64,000 nt of DNA from Rossellomorea vietnamensis (lineage in GTDB: Bacteria; Bacillota; Bacilli; Bacillales; Bacillaceae_B): the NCBI RefSeq assembly GCF_008180415.1, contig NZ_VTEI01000004.1, positions 111,415-175,414 of the forward strand. The letters run 5' to 3'. This document shows, piece by piece, positions 33,596 through 42,195 of this stretch (position 1 is the stretch's first letter; every line of letters begins with the position of its first letter). A program made the translations under genes and the position numbers. The notes beneath the pieces were generated by a model, which did no database searches, was not told where the DNA came from, and saw only the letters and a program-made list of their open reading frames with translations.

Positions 33596-34412
33596 TGAAT
33601 AACTGACCATCAAGTGCTTGGATGTAACGAATGGCCGATCTTTGAACAGCTTTATCTGCATCCTCTTTTACCACTTTATGAAAAGCGTTATATAACTTAT
33701 TAAATGGTAACGCACTCACCTTATTGGCTATGTCTTTAACCTTACTTGCCGGGAGTGGAATTAAGTTCGGATAGCTGTACATAAAACTTACCCAGTTAGT
33801 ATCTGCTACAACCTGTATGATATCTCCGGTTAGAAGAATTCCTCTGCCTTGGTTTCCCTCTCTCCAATGAAGAACTGCCCCGCCTTTAAAATGACCTCCT
33901 AAACGATGTAATTTCAACCCTTTACTTAACTTTTTTTCTTCACCCTCCCAAAAGTGTATGTGTTCATTGGGTTCCATTATCCATTCTTGATCATCTTGGT
34001 GGATATATATTGGCGCATTGAATGTTTTGGCCCAGTCAACCTGTCTTGAATAATAATGAGGATGAGAAAGTGCTATTGCATCGATTCCACCTATAGAGTT
34101 TATAAACTGAATGGTTTCATGATCCAGGAATGTTATACAATCCCAAAGGATATTAGACCCATTATCTACTACTAAATAAGCGGTCTGTCCAATTCCCAAT
34201 TTTGGGGATGTTGTTATACTATATAGCCCTTCTTCTTCCTTTGTAATAATGTTTTTATACTTACCACTAGTAATTAAATCATGATGAGTAGTCCATTTTT
34301 GCCCATTCGGGTTTACATACTGTCTTTCTTCCTCACATATAGGACAATGTTTAGGTTCGCTATTACTTTCGGAAAATTGAACTCCACAAGTAGTACAAAT
34401 ATACTTTTCCAT
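33588..34412 (-). CDS. MBL-fold hydrolase with N-terminal zinc ribbon
   Basis: 274 residues. The N-terminus carries a rubredoxin-like zinc ribbon (YICTTCGVQFSESNSEPKHCPICEE in effect: C-x2-C ... C-x2-C at about 5-25). It is followed by a metallo-beta-lactamase fold: AYLVVDNGSNILWDC, ALSHPHYYSRQVDW, RLGGHFKGGAVLHW and ILLTGDIIQVVAD. The first metal motif is HPHYYS instead of HxHxDH: both His remain but the Asp-His pair is absent, so metal site 2 is likely altered. AGGAGGCAG precedes the ATG. The 3' end overlaps the phosphotransferase remnant. Substrate unknown. Confidence 0.8.
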   Translation of the reverse strand: MEKYICTTCGVQFSESNSEPKHCPICEEERQYVNPNGQKWTTHHDLITSGKYKNIITKEEEGLYSITTSPKLGIGQTAYLVVDNGSNILWDCITFLDHETIQFINSIGGIDAIALSHPHYYSRQVDWAKTFNAPIYIHQDDQEWIMEPNEHIHFWEGEEKKLSKGLKLHRLGGHFKGGAVLHWREGNQGRGILLTGDIIQVVADTNWVSFMYSYPNLIPLPASKVKDIANKVSALPFNKLYNAFHKVVKEDADKAVQRSAIRYIQALDGQLFTT

Positions 34413-34575
34413 TAATCTGCCTCCTGAAATCTTATTATTTCAAGTTTATTGAAACTCTGGGATATATACCTCCTTAATTAATCTGAAGCTTTGTACAACT
34501 TTAGTCGTAGATGACATTTTTCACTGCCAAGGTTGGGTGTTGAGTGTGTCCTCTTTTTTCTTTGATTAACTGTAG

Positions 34576-34609
34576 TTGACAAAGGAACAGTTTAAGTTTT
34601 ATACTGTTC
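34576..34609 (+). promoter_or_regulatory. Promoter with embedded inverted-repeat operator (nitroreductase gene)
   Basis: TTGACA (34576-34581), 18 bases, TATACT (34600-34605). GAACAGT (34585-34591) and ACTGTTC (34603-34609) form a perfect 7-bp inverted repeat that spans the spacer and -10, the position expected for a repressor such as a MarR-type redox or quinone sensor. Confidence 0.65.
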
Positions 34610-34643
34610 TTGTGAAAGTTACAGTTTAAAGGAGGATATTGTT

Positions 34644-35351
34644 ATGTCTGATAAAACAATGAGCAAAGAAGAATATTTAAATAAAGCGAAAGAACTTGAT
34701 ACAACGAAAGAAGCACCGAAGCAGTTGGAGGACACGGACTTTTTGACAGTGGCGAAAGAGCGCCGTTCCGTACGCCAATATGATCCGAATTTTAAAATAG
34801 AAGAAAGTGAAATCCGTGAACTTCTGGAAACAGCTGTGCTGGCGCCTTCATCCAGCAATCTTCAATCCTGGAGATTCTTAGTTATTGAAGATCAGAAGGA
34901 AAAAGAGAAGCTGCTTCCTATCGCTAATAATCAGCAGCAAATCGTAGATGCTTCAGTTGTCATCGCCATCCTTGGTGATCGTGAAGCCTACAAAAAAGCT
35001 GATCAAGTCTACACTCAAATTGCTGAAAGAGGCAACATGCCTGAAGACGTCAAAGACATGTACGTCAACAGCATTTTCGATAACTACGGAAACTTCCCTA
35101 AAGAGCGCTTAGCGAAAATCGCTCACATTGACGGTGGAATTGTCGCAAATCAATTAATGCTTGCAGCGAAAGCGAAAGGCTATGACACTGTGCCAATGGG
35201 CGGCTACGATGAAGCTCAATTTGTGGAAGCTTTCAATGTACCTGAAAGCTATGAGCCGGTTATGCTGCTTTCTCTTGGTAAAGGAACTAAAGCTGGATTC
35301 GAGAAAACTCGTCTGCCTCTTGATGATGTTCTTTCTTGGAATCGATTCTAA
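34644..35351 (+). CDS. NAD(P)H-dependent nitroreductase family protein
   Basis: A 235-residue FMN enzyme. ERRSVRQYDPNFKIEESEIR (FMN phosphate contacts), LAPSSSNLQSWRFLVIEDQK near 60, IAHIDGGIVANQLMLAAKAK and the GYDTVPMGGYDEAQF substrate/FMN stretch. Similar Bacillus enzymes (YodC, YdgI, MhqN) reduce nitroaromatics and quinones and are induced through thiol- or quinone-sensing repressors. AAAGGAGG precedes ATG 34644. The operator in the promoter supports induction by a stress signal. The regulator gene is not adjacent. Confidence 0.9.
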   Translation: MSDKTMSKEEYLNKAKELDTTKEAPKQLEDTDFLTVAKERRSVRQYDPNFKIEESEIRELLETAVLAPSSSNLQSWRFLVIEDQKEKEKLLPIANNQQQIVDASVVIAILGDREAYKKADQVYTQIAERGNMPEDVKDMYVNSIFDNYGNFPKERLAKIAHIDGGIVANQLMLAAKAKGYDTVPMGGYDEAQFVEAFNVPESYEPVMLLSLGKGTKAGFEKTRLPLDDVLSWNRF

Positions 35352-35359
35352 TAAAAAAA

Positions 35360-35400
35360 ATCAGGGCCTGACTCCAGCGAGCAGGTCCTGAAATTTTATA
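35360..35400 (+). terminator. Terminator after the nitroreductase gene
   Basis: TCAGGGCCTG / CAGGTCCTGA stem with loop ACTCCAGCGAG, then AATTTT. Confidence 0.7.
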
Positions 35401-35489
35401 TGAAAAAAGGTTTCAAACAGGTCATTAGACATTAGGTTCGTATACCGTTTACGCTAGTTATAGAAACTAAATCAGAAAGGATGGATTCA

Positions 35490-36143
35490 ATGAAAATTTT
35501 AGTTGTTGGAGCAAACGGACAAATCGGAAAACACTTAGTCGGACTGATACAAGACAGCGGCAGCCATACCGCCAAAGCGATGATCCGTAAACAGGAGCAG
35601 GTCTCTCATTTCGAATCAATCGGTGCCGAAACCGCGGTTGTGAATTTAGAAGGTGAGATAGAAGATATTGCAAAAGCAGCAGAGGGAGTCGACGCCATCG
35701 TGTTCACTGCCGGATCCGGCCCGCATACTGGCGCAGACAAAACCCTTATGATTGATCTAGACGGTGCTGTCAAAACGATAAAAGCGGCAGAAATGGCAGG
35801 CGTGAAGCGGTTTGTTATGGTCAGCTCCTATGATACGACCCGCAAAGCGATACAGGAAGCGCCTGAATCCTTCGCGCCATATGTGGCTGCCAAGCACTAT
35901 GCAGATGAGTGGCTGCGAGGAACAGATTTGGACTACACCATCGTCCATCCTGGTCTCCTCACAAATGACAGTGGAACCGGTAAAGTCGAAATCGCCAGTG
36001 AAGTGGAAAGAGGAGAAGTTCCGCGCGAGGACGTGGCGCATGTACTTTTCGGAACCTTGGAAGACGACTCGACGATCGGGAAAGAGTTCCAAGTGGTGAC
36101 AGGATCTACTCCTGTTAAAGAGGCTTTGGGTAATCTTAAATAG
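35490..36143 (+). CDS. yhfK: NAD(P)-binding atypical SDR (YhfK family)
   Basis: 217 residues. N-terminal NAD(P) fold MKILVVGANGQIGKHLVGLI (GxxGxxG), then DAIVFTAGSGPHTGADKTLM and FVMVSSYDTTRKAIQ, and the catalytic-site remnant YVAAKHYADEWLRGT (YxxxK). Full length matches B. subtilis YhfK, whose substrate is unknown. Start set at ATG 35490, because AAAGG at 35476-35480 lies nine bases before it; the ATG at 35481 overlaps that site. Confidence 0.88.
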   Translation: MKILVVGANGQIGKHLVGLIQDSGSHTAKAMIRKQEQVSHFESIGAETAVVNLEGEIEDIAKAAEGVDAIVFTAGSGPHTGADKTLMIDLDGAVKTIKAAEMAGVKRFVMVSSYDTTRKAIQEAPESFAPYVAAKHYADEWLRGTDLDYTIVHPGLLTNDSGTGKVEIASEVERGEVPREDVAHVLFGTLEDDSTIGKEFQVVTGSTPVKEALGNLK

Positions 36144-36233
36144 GGCATGTTAGTATGTTTTAAAATGCCCTCGATCTAGAGGGCTGGAGGGTAACTATTC
36201 TCTTTTTGAAAATTTGAATCGACTTGAAATCAG

Positions 36234-36270
36234 CAGGCCTGATCCCCAGTACCGGGGGTGAGGCCTGTTT
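36234..36270 (+). terminator. Hairpin after yhfK
   Basis: CAGGCCT-gat-CCCC ... GGGG-gtg-AGGCCTG followed by TTTG; probable terminator of yhfK, directly before the tandem array. Confidence 0.55.
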
Positions 36271-36315
36271 GCTTACCAATTGTTATGTTGGCGGTGAGGT
36301 TTTCTTTATATTTGG

Positions 36316-37372
36316 CTGAGGGACACCAAGGCGCGTTTTTGGGATGTAAGGTGTCCGTCGTGATCAGCCCGAGTGACACCAAGAGGCCATTTTTCAATGT
36401 TAAGTGTCCTTCGTGATCAGCTCGAGTGACACCAAGAGGCCATTTTTCAATGTTAGGTGTTCTTCGTGATCCGCCCGAGTGACACCAAGAGGCCATTTTT
36501 CAATGTTAGGTATCCTTCGTGATCCGCTCGAGTGACACCAAGAGGCCATTTTTCAATGTTAGGTATCCTTCGTGATCAGCCCGAGTGACACCAAGAGGCC
36601 ATTTTTCAATGTTAGGTGTCCGTCGTGATCCGCCCGAGTGACACCAAGAGGCCATTTTTCAATGTTAGGTGTCCTTCGTGATCCGCGTGAGTGACACCAA
36701 GAGGCGGTTTTTCGAAGTTAGGTATCCTTCGTGATCTGCTCGAGTGACACCAAGAGGCCATTTTTCAATGTTAGGTGTCCGTCGTGATCCGCCCGAGTGA
36801 CACCAAGAGGCGGTTTTTCGAAGTTAGGTATCCTTCGTGATCCGCTCGAGTGACACCAAGAGGCCATTTTTCAATGTTAGGTGTTCTTCGTGATCCGCTC
36901 GAGTGACACAAAGAGGCCATTTTTCAATGTTAGGTGTCCTTCGTGATCCGCCCGAGTGACACCAAGAGGCCATTTTTCAATGTTAGGTGTCCTTCGTGAT
37001 CCGCTCGAGTGACACCAAGAGGCCATTTTTCAATGTTAGGTATCCTTCGTGATCCGCTCGAGTGACACAAGAGGCCATTTTTCAATGTTAGGTGTCCCTC
37101 GTGTCCGCTCGAGAAACACCAAGAGGCCATTTTCAATGTTAGGTGTCCTTCGTAATCCGCCCGAGTGACACAAAGAGGCCATTTTTCAATGTTAGGTGTT
37201 CTTCGTGATCCGCTCGAGTGACACAAAGAGGCATTCTTCAATGTTAGGTGTTCTTCGTGATCTGCTCGAGTGACACCAGGAGTCAGTTTTTCGTGGTTAG
37301 GTGTCCCTCGTGATCCGCATGAAGGACACTAGGAGTCAGTTTTTCGTAGTTAGGTGTCCCTCGTGCCCGGCC
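36316..37372. repeat. 53-bp tandem array with GACACC/GGTGTC inverted repeats, about 20 units
   Basis: Units of 53 bases (GAGTGAC at 36424, next at 36477): GAGTGACACCAAGAGGCC, ATTTTTCAATGTTAGGTGTCC, then TTCGTGATCCGCCC. Arms GACACC and GGTGTC lie 22 bases apart. Two unit types, one with CCATTTTTCAATG and one with CGGTTTTTCGAAG, are interspersed, and decayed units lie at the right end. Single-unit relatives lie near 44560, 53400-53460, 60650-60740 and 62740. It separates convergent yhfK and the histidine kinase gene. Confidence 0.92.
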
Positions 37373-37424
37373 AAAAGCCGCCAAGCAGCAATTTATCTTC
37401 ATCAAGCGCCTCTCAAAAAATAAA

Positions 37425-37470
37425 AAAGTTCTGACCAGCAATCCAACAAAGGATTGCTGGCCAGAACCAG
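37425..37470 (-). terminator. Terminator of the two-component operon
   Basis: GTTCTGaCCAGCAATCC / GGATTGCTGGcCAGAAC, a stem of about 16 bp with a 6-base loop; on the minus strand it is followed by six T. Confidence 0.9.
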
Positions 37471-37494
37471 TCTAACTATCTCCCTCCGCCCCCC

Positions 37495-39213
37495 CTAAAA
37501 AGGCATCAAAATCCGTATCGAAGTCCCTTCCCCCGGCCTGCTTTTCACATTAATGCTTCCCTGATGCAGCTGAACCAATTGCTTCGTGATCGCCATGCCC
37601 AACCCTGTTCCGCTTCCGGAATCGCTTGTATTGGTTCCGCGGTAGTATCTCTGAAAGAGGCTGTTGACCGTTTGCTGATCCATCCCGATTCCATCATCAG
37701 TGATCATCACTTGAAACAAATGATCTTCAATGGTGGATAGTGAAACGGTGACCGTGGTACCGGCAGGGTTGTATTTAAGGGCGTTTTCAACAAGATTATC
37801 CGTGATCCTTTGAAACCATTTGGGATCCACCGAAGCTAAAATGTTTTCGTCCTCTGCTTGAAAATCAAGGGTCTTATCCGAGTAGTCCGGGTTGTTCATA
37901 TACCCGATGACGGTCCTGCGTACGAGTTCCGTAATGTTGGCTTCTTCACGGACGATGGGCAGTGCCCCATTTTTGATACGGTAGGTTAACGTCAGATCGT
38001 CCAGCAGATCGCCCATGTAGGACGCCTTGCTGCCAATGACCTCCGCAAACTCCCGAACCTCTGCCTGTGACCAGTTGTACTCGTCGGACTCCATCATTTT
38101 CGAATACCCGGCTATAGAGGAAAGAGGGGTCTTTAAGTCATGTGAAATCCCGCTGATCCATTCCTCCCGGGTCATTTTAATTTTTGCCCGCTGATCCTGG
38201 TTCTCCTTCAGTGTCTCCGTCAATTGTGAAAGGGTAGTGATGAGATCGCGGTACAATTTGAATTTTCGTTTGAGCTTTCCGTTCTTCTTGAACAGGACGG
38301 GCTGATCAACATGGTTGGCGGGCTGCTGGTAATTTCCTTTTCCAAGATTCTCGATCCATTTCATCATCGTCAGAAGCGGATTGCCGAATTTATAGGCATA
38401 CCAAAAAGTGATCAGAAGCAATAATAAGAAGATCAATACGGCGACCAGGAGGATGCTGCTTCCGATCTTGCTGTCCACCGTTTCCTCCAATGCGGCAGCG
38501 GTACCTTGGATAGGCATCCCCATCAAGATCGTTTGCTGCGTACCCCCATCGTAATGAGCTGAAACGGATTCCTCCATGGATTGAGTCAGCTCCAAAATGT
38601 CTTCCTGAGTATAGGACTCACGCTTCTCTCCGGCACGATACTCATCCGTTACTTCCCCGGAAGAGTTCACCAGCTGTACCCAGGCATTTTTACCCTCCAA
38701 TTGGGACGCCATTCCTTGTGGCAGATCCAGTTCACCTTGCCCCCAATCAACCTGCTCCACCACTGACTGTAAAAGGAGCGATTCGCCTTTCTCTTTTCTT
38801 AAAAAGACCAAAGGTGAATCGGAGTCCGATTCATCGAGCTCCCAATAGGCATAGTCAAGGGTCGGGTCTTTTTCCAGCAGCAGGCCGGCGAGTTCTCCTT
38901 CCTTAAAAGAGACGCCCTCGGGTTCGGGATAGCCGCCAAGGACTTTTCCTTCTTTTGACAGAACCAGGAGGGTACCGGACTGCTCATCAAGCAGTCTCTT
39001 TAGTCTCTCTGAAATCGTCGCTTCTCCATCCTCGAGTGAAACGTTCTCCGAAACAAAATAATTTTCAGCTTGCAGCAAATCAAATTCTGCCTCCGTATCG
39101 GAAAGCAAGTACCCGATCAGCCCAAAAAGGAAGAAGAGAAACAAGCCAACGAAGAAGAAAATGAGCATGAGCTGCAGGAAAAGCTGAATCATAAACCGTT
39201 TATGAATGTTCAT
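37495..39213 (-). CDS. Two-component sensor histidine kinase
   Basis: 572 residues. TM1 at about 9-37, an extracytoplasmic sensor domain to about 250, TM2 at about 251-273, a linker, then HisKA with the phospho-acceptor in GISHDLKTPLSSIAGYSKMM (His near 355) and HATPase_c with LVENALKYNPAG (N box near 470), DDGIGMD, and GTGLGMAI. The large external domain contains Asp/Glu-rich loops and suggests sensing outside the cell. It overlaps the response regulator gene by 14 bases. The pair is divergent from an ABC transporter, a common arrangement in Bacillus for antimicrobial-peptide or envelope stress. Confidence 0.93.
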   Translation of the reverse strand: MNIHKRFMIQLFLQLMLIFFFVGLFLFFLFGLIGYLLSDTEAEFDLLQAENYFVSENVSLEDGEATISERLKRLLDEQSGTLLVLSKEGKVLGGYPEPEGVSFKEGELAGLLLEKDPTLDYAYWELDESDSDSPLVFLRKEKGESLLLQSVVEQVDWGQGELDLPQGMASQLEGKNAWVQLVNSSGEVTDEYRAGEKRESYTQEDILELTQSMEESVSAHYDGGTQQTILMGMPIQGTAAALEETVDSKIGSSILLVAVLIFLLLLLITFWYAYKFGNPLLTMMKWIENLGKGNYQQPANHVDQPVLFKKNGKLKRKFKLYRDLITTLSQLTETLKENQDQRAKIKMTREEWISGISHDLKTPLSSIAGYSKMMESDEYNWSQAEVREFAEVIGSKASYMGDLLDDLTLTYRIKNGALPIVREEANITELVRRTVIGYMNNPDYSDKTLDFQAEDENILASVDPKWFQRITDNLVENALKYNPAGTTVTVSLSTIEDHLFQVMITDDGIGMDQQTVNSLFQRYYRGTNTSDSGSGTGLGMAITKQLVQLHQGSINVKSRPGEGTSIRILMPF

Positions 39214-39919
39214 GAAGGTCTCCGTTCGGAATGAATTTGTACCCCAAGCCCCTTACAGTGATAATATAGCGCGGATTACTTGGCTGGTCCTCAATCTTTT
39301 CGCGAAGCTTCCGGATATGGACCATCACCGTGTTGTCTTCTCCAAGGAACTCCTCGCCCCACACCTGTTCATACAGCTGATTTTTACTGAAAAGTTGGTT
39401 CGGGTGCTGGCAGAAAAATACCAACAGCTGATACACCTGGGCGGGCAGATCGACTTTCCGGCCTTTTACAGTAACCACTCCGGCAGAGGTGTTGACGTTC
39501 AAGTCGCCGAATATATAGGTTTTTAGAGGAGAGTCAATGGCTGCCCTGCCGTCTTTCCGTCTTAAATGAGCCTTGATCCGCGCGACAACCTCGAGCGGAT
39601 TGAAGGGCTTTGTAATATAATCATCCGCTCCCAAAGCAAAGCCTGAAAGCTTATCCAAATCAGTAGTCCGGGCTGTCAGGAAGAAAATCGGAGCGTCGGT
39701 TGTCTCCCTAATCAGCGGACAGATCTCAAAGCCGCTGCGGTCGGGAAGCATGACATCGAGCAGAACCAAGTCGTATTGCTTCTCACGGCAGCGAGCTAAA
39801 GCGTCACCCGCAGTATGGGCACTGTCTATAAAATGAAAATTTTCCTTCTTTAAAATGGTGGCAAGCATTGTGCCGATGGAAACTTCATCATCCACAATGA
39901 GAATTTTAGAATCATGCAT
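39200..39919 (-). CDS. OmpR/PhoB-family response regulator
   Basis: 239 residues. Receiver domain with acidic pocket D10-D11, phospho-acceptor D55 (LVLLDVMLPD), Thr in FFLTART and Lys in ITKPFNP; C-terminal winged helix with VWGEEFLGEDNTVMVHIRKL and YIITVRGLGYKF. Partner of the following histidine kinase, coded by overlapping genes. Likely targets are its own promoter and the divergent ABC transporter operon, where direct repeats are seen. Confidence 0.95.
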   Translation of the reverse strand: MHDSKILIVDDEVSIGTMLATILKKENFHFIDSAHTAGDALARCREKQYDLVLLDVMLPDRSGFEICPLIRETTDAPIFFLTARTTDLDKLSGFALGADDYITKPFNPLEVVARIKAHLRRKDGRAAIDSPLKTYIFGDLNVNTSAGVVTVKGRKVDLPAQVYQLLVFFCQHPNQLFSKNQLYEQVWGEEFLGEDNTVMVHIRKLREKIEDQPSNPRYIITVRGLGYKFIPNGDLHEHS

Positions 39920-39986
39920 TCTATAAACCTCTGTTTCTGCTGAATTTATAGCTACATCATACCAATTTCTACATTGGAAAAATAGG

Positions 39987-40072
39987 AATTAAGGTAAAAT
40001 TAAGGAAGAGGTTCGCAAGCCTTAAGGAATGGGATGTAAGATGGGGATATCAATAAAAGTCGTATTGATATC
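39987..40072 (+). promoter_or_regulatory. Intergenic control region between response regulator and ABC operon
   Basis: AATTAAGG occurs twice (39987-39994 and 39998-40005) with an 11-base period, one helical turn, as is usual for OmpR-family binding sites. Further right, GATATCAATA (40046-40055) and TATTGATATC (40063-40072) form a perfect 10-bp inverted repeat with a 7-base gap, ending right at the ribosome binding site of the permease gene. This could be a second operator or a leader hairpin. Confidence 0.55.
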
Positions 40073-40087
40073 GAAGGGAGAAAAGCT

Positions 40088-40774
40088 ATGTTTGCCATTG
40101 GAAAAAGAGAATTTCTGAAATTATTCAGGGGTGTCAAATCAATCATCATCATCCTGATCCTGGTTTTAACGTCATACTACTCTGCCAAGTTTTCCAACCT
40201 GCTGCTGTCACTAGACGAATTCTCACCAGAGGATGCGGATAAAATTCAATATGCAGGATTATTATTTCTATTACTCTTCTTTGGACAATTATTTGTCATG
40301 GGGCTGTCTCATGATGCGGTTAACCGGGAAATCCATGAACGGACGATGCGCTTCCTGGTCACGAGGACCTCGAGATTATCGATTGTACTCGGAAAATTTT
40401 CCGGGATAGTACTTTTCTGGTTCACTTGTGTTTCCCTGTCCTTCCTCATCATTTTTATCATGTCCGGCACGATGGATTTTCTCAGTTACTTTCAAACGTT
40501 GAGTCTGCTGGCCTACCAAATAGCGCTGACAATCCTTTTGTCGACCATGATCCCAAAGCCAGCATTCACCATGTTTCTCAGCATTATCATCGGATTGGCC
40601 TTTCCTATCTTGGGTTTTTGGCTGGTGTTCACGAGCAATCAGTGGGTGAGCTGGCTGAAGTATCTGACACCGTTTAATTACTTGGAAGAGGATTACACGT
40701 TTCCTATCATCTTGCCGCTGGCTGCGGTAATGCTCGTTATTTCATACATCGTGTTTAAAAGGAGGGAGTGCTGA
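40088..40774 (+). CDS. ABC-2 type transporter permease
   Basis: 228 residues, about six TM segments (residues 18-35, 57-75, 105-128, 140-155, 160-185, 205-222). The N-terminal MFAIGKREFLKLFRGVKSII and the NREIHERTMRFLVTRTSRLS loop are typical of Bacillus ABC-2 permeases of the two-gene type. The gene overlaps the ATPase gene by one base (TGATG). Probable exporter regulated by the divergent two-component system. Cargo unknown. Confidence 0.85.
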   Translation: MFAIGKREFLKLFRGVKSIIIILILVLTSYYSAKFSNLLLSLDEFSPEDADKIQYAGLLFLLLFFGQLFVMGLSHDAVNREIHERTMRFLVTRTSRLSIVLGKFSGIVLFWFTCVSLSFLIIFIMSGTMDFLSYFQTLSLLAYQIALTILLSTMIPKPAFTMFLSIIIGLAFPILGFWLVFTSNQWVSWLKYLTPFNYLEEDYTFPIILPLAAVMLVISYIVFKRREC

Positions 40775-41697
40775 TGGCTGTGATTGAAACCAAACAGTTG
40801 GGTAAAACGTATGGAAGAGTGACCGTTGTAAAAGGAATCGATTTGTCTGCGGAGAAAGGAGAAATCTTTGGGTTCCTGGGCAGGAATGGAGCGGGGAAAT
40901 CTACTTTTATCAACATGCTGACAGGCATCATCCTCCCAAGCTCGGGTTCATTCTCGTTATTAGGAGCGGACGGCCCGAATGATGAGGTTAAAAAGAAGAT
41001 CGGTGTGATGCCGGATTACACAAGCTTTCCGGAATCCATGACAGCGATAAGCTATTTGAAATTTTTATCAGAGGTGTCGGGTAAAAAGGCTTCCAAGGAA
41101 GAATGCCTCACCGTTTTGGAAAAAGTCGGCCTCGAAGCAGACGCCCATAAGAAGATCGCGAAATATTCATTCGGAATGAAAAAGAAACTCGGCATCGCGC
41201 AGGCCATCATCCATGATCCCGAGTTGGTCTTCCTGGACGAGCCGACATCCGGAATCGATGCCGAATCCGTTGTCCACATTCACCAATTAATCCGCGATTT
41301 GCATCAACAGGGAAAAACGCTTTTCATGACTTCACATAACCTGGATGAAGTGGAAAAGCTCTGCTCCCGCATTGCGATTATGAAAGAAGGCCAGATTGTG
41401 AAAATGGGCTCCATGGACGAACTCCGGTCATTTTACCAAACAAGGATTGTTGTGAAAATCAAGCATGGTAACATTCCGGAATCAGAAGAAACACGCTTGC
41501 TGCAATGGCTGGAAGGTGCGGGCGAGGAACTGGAGAGTCTGGACAACCGCCTCCAGATCACCGTCGGGCAGGAAAAGAAAATCGCCGAGATCATCCGCGC
41601 TTTCTACCAATGCAAGGTGGATGTGTACCGTGTCGAAGTCGAAGAACCGACTCTGGAAGAAATTTTTCTGGATGAACGAAACCAACATGGAGGATAA
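40774..41697 (+). CDS. ABC transporter ATP-binding protein
   Basis: 307 residues. Walker A GFLGRNGAGKST near 37, Q-loop region VMPDYTSFPESM, signature YSFGMKKKLGIAQ (variant of LSGGQ), Walker B LVFLDEPTSGID and switch His in MTSHNLDE. A C-terminal regulatory part of about 90 residues follows, as in drug/bacitracin-type ABC-2 ATPases. Start at ATG 40774, six bases after GGAGGGAG (40761-40768) and overlapping the permease stop. Pairs with the preceding permease. Confidence 0.95.
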   Translation: MAVIETKQLGKTYGRVTVVKGIDLSAEKGEIFGFLGRNGAGKSTFINMLTGIILPSSGSFSLLGADGPNDEVKKKIGVMPDYTSFPESMTAISYLKFLSEVSGKKASKEECLTVLEKVGLEADAHKKIAKYSFGMKKKLGIAQAIIHDPELVFLDEPTSGIDAESVVHIHQLIRDLHQQGKTLFMTSHNLDEVEKLCSRIAIMKEGQIVKMGSMDELRSFYQTRIVVKIKHGNIPESEETRLLQWLEGAGEELESLDNRLQITVGQEKKIAEIIRAFYQCKVDVYRVEVEEPTLEEIFLDERNQHGG

Positions 41698-41712
41698 GGA
41701 AGTGGAAAGAGC

Positions 41713-42195
41713 ATGAATCTACCGCAGAAAAAATTAGCACCGGAGGCGGTAAAGGTATGGAGGATCTCGAGTATCATTTCCAGTAGCGTCGGGTTTCTCG
41801 TCCTTGCCGTCCTATTTTATCTGGATCATTATTTTTCCTGGAGGGAGTGGGCGGGATGGCTGCTGACCGCCCTTACACTCTTTACTGCCGCAGAATTGAT
41901 TTGGTCGATGTTTCAGCCCAAGTGGCTATATAAGAGCTGGCGGTTTGATATTGACGAGGAATTTTTACAGTTAAAATCGGGAGTCTGGCAGGAGCAGCAT
42001 CATCTCGTGCCGATGACCAAAATTCAGGCTGTCTCGACAGAAAAAGGGCCGCTGCTCCGTAAATTCGGACTAAATTCCATCATGATCGAAACAATGGGGT
42101 CGTCCCACACCATCCCTGCCCTTCCTGAAAAAGAAGCGATTGAAATACGAAACAAGATCGCCCACTTTGCAAAAATCAAGGAAGTGGAACAATGA
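41713..42195 (+). CDS. PH-domain membrane protein (YdbS-like)
   Basis: 160 residues: two TM segments near the N-terminus (FLVLAVLFYLDHYF and AGWLLTALTLFTAAELIW), then a bacterial PH (bPH2/YdbS) domain with FDIDEEFLQLKSGVWQEQHH LVPMTKIQAVSTEKGPLLRK FGL. It is the YdbS type; in B. subtilis ydbS-ydbT are adjacent and affect resistance to a bacteriocin. Linked to the ABC genes by 15 bases and to the next gene by a 4-base overlap, so part of the same operon. Confidence 0.85.
   Translation: MNLPQKKLAPEAVKVWRISSIISSSVGFLVLAVLFYLDHYFSWREWAGWLLTALTLFTAAELIWSMFQPKWLYKSWRFDIDEEFLQLKSGVWQEQHHLVPMTKIQAVSTEKGPLLRKFGLNSIMIETMGSSHTIPALPEKEAIEIRNKIAHFAKIKEVEQ

Noticed and set aside
36930..37241. 103-codon minus-strand frame
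   Set aside because: It lies wholly in the 53-bp array and depends on unit indels for its frame.
36316..37372. CRISPR array
   Set aside because: Units repeat over their full 53 bases with no unique spacers, and no cas genes are near. The same holds for the arrays at 7775, 25776, 18790 and 58561.
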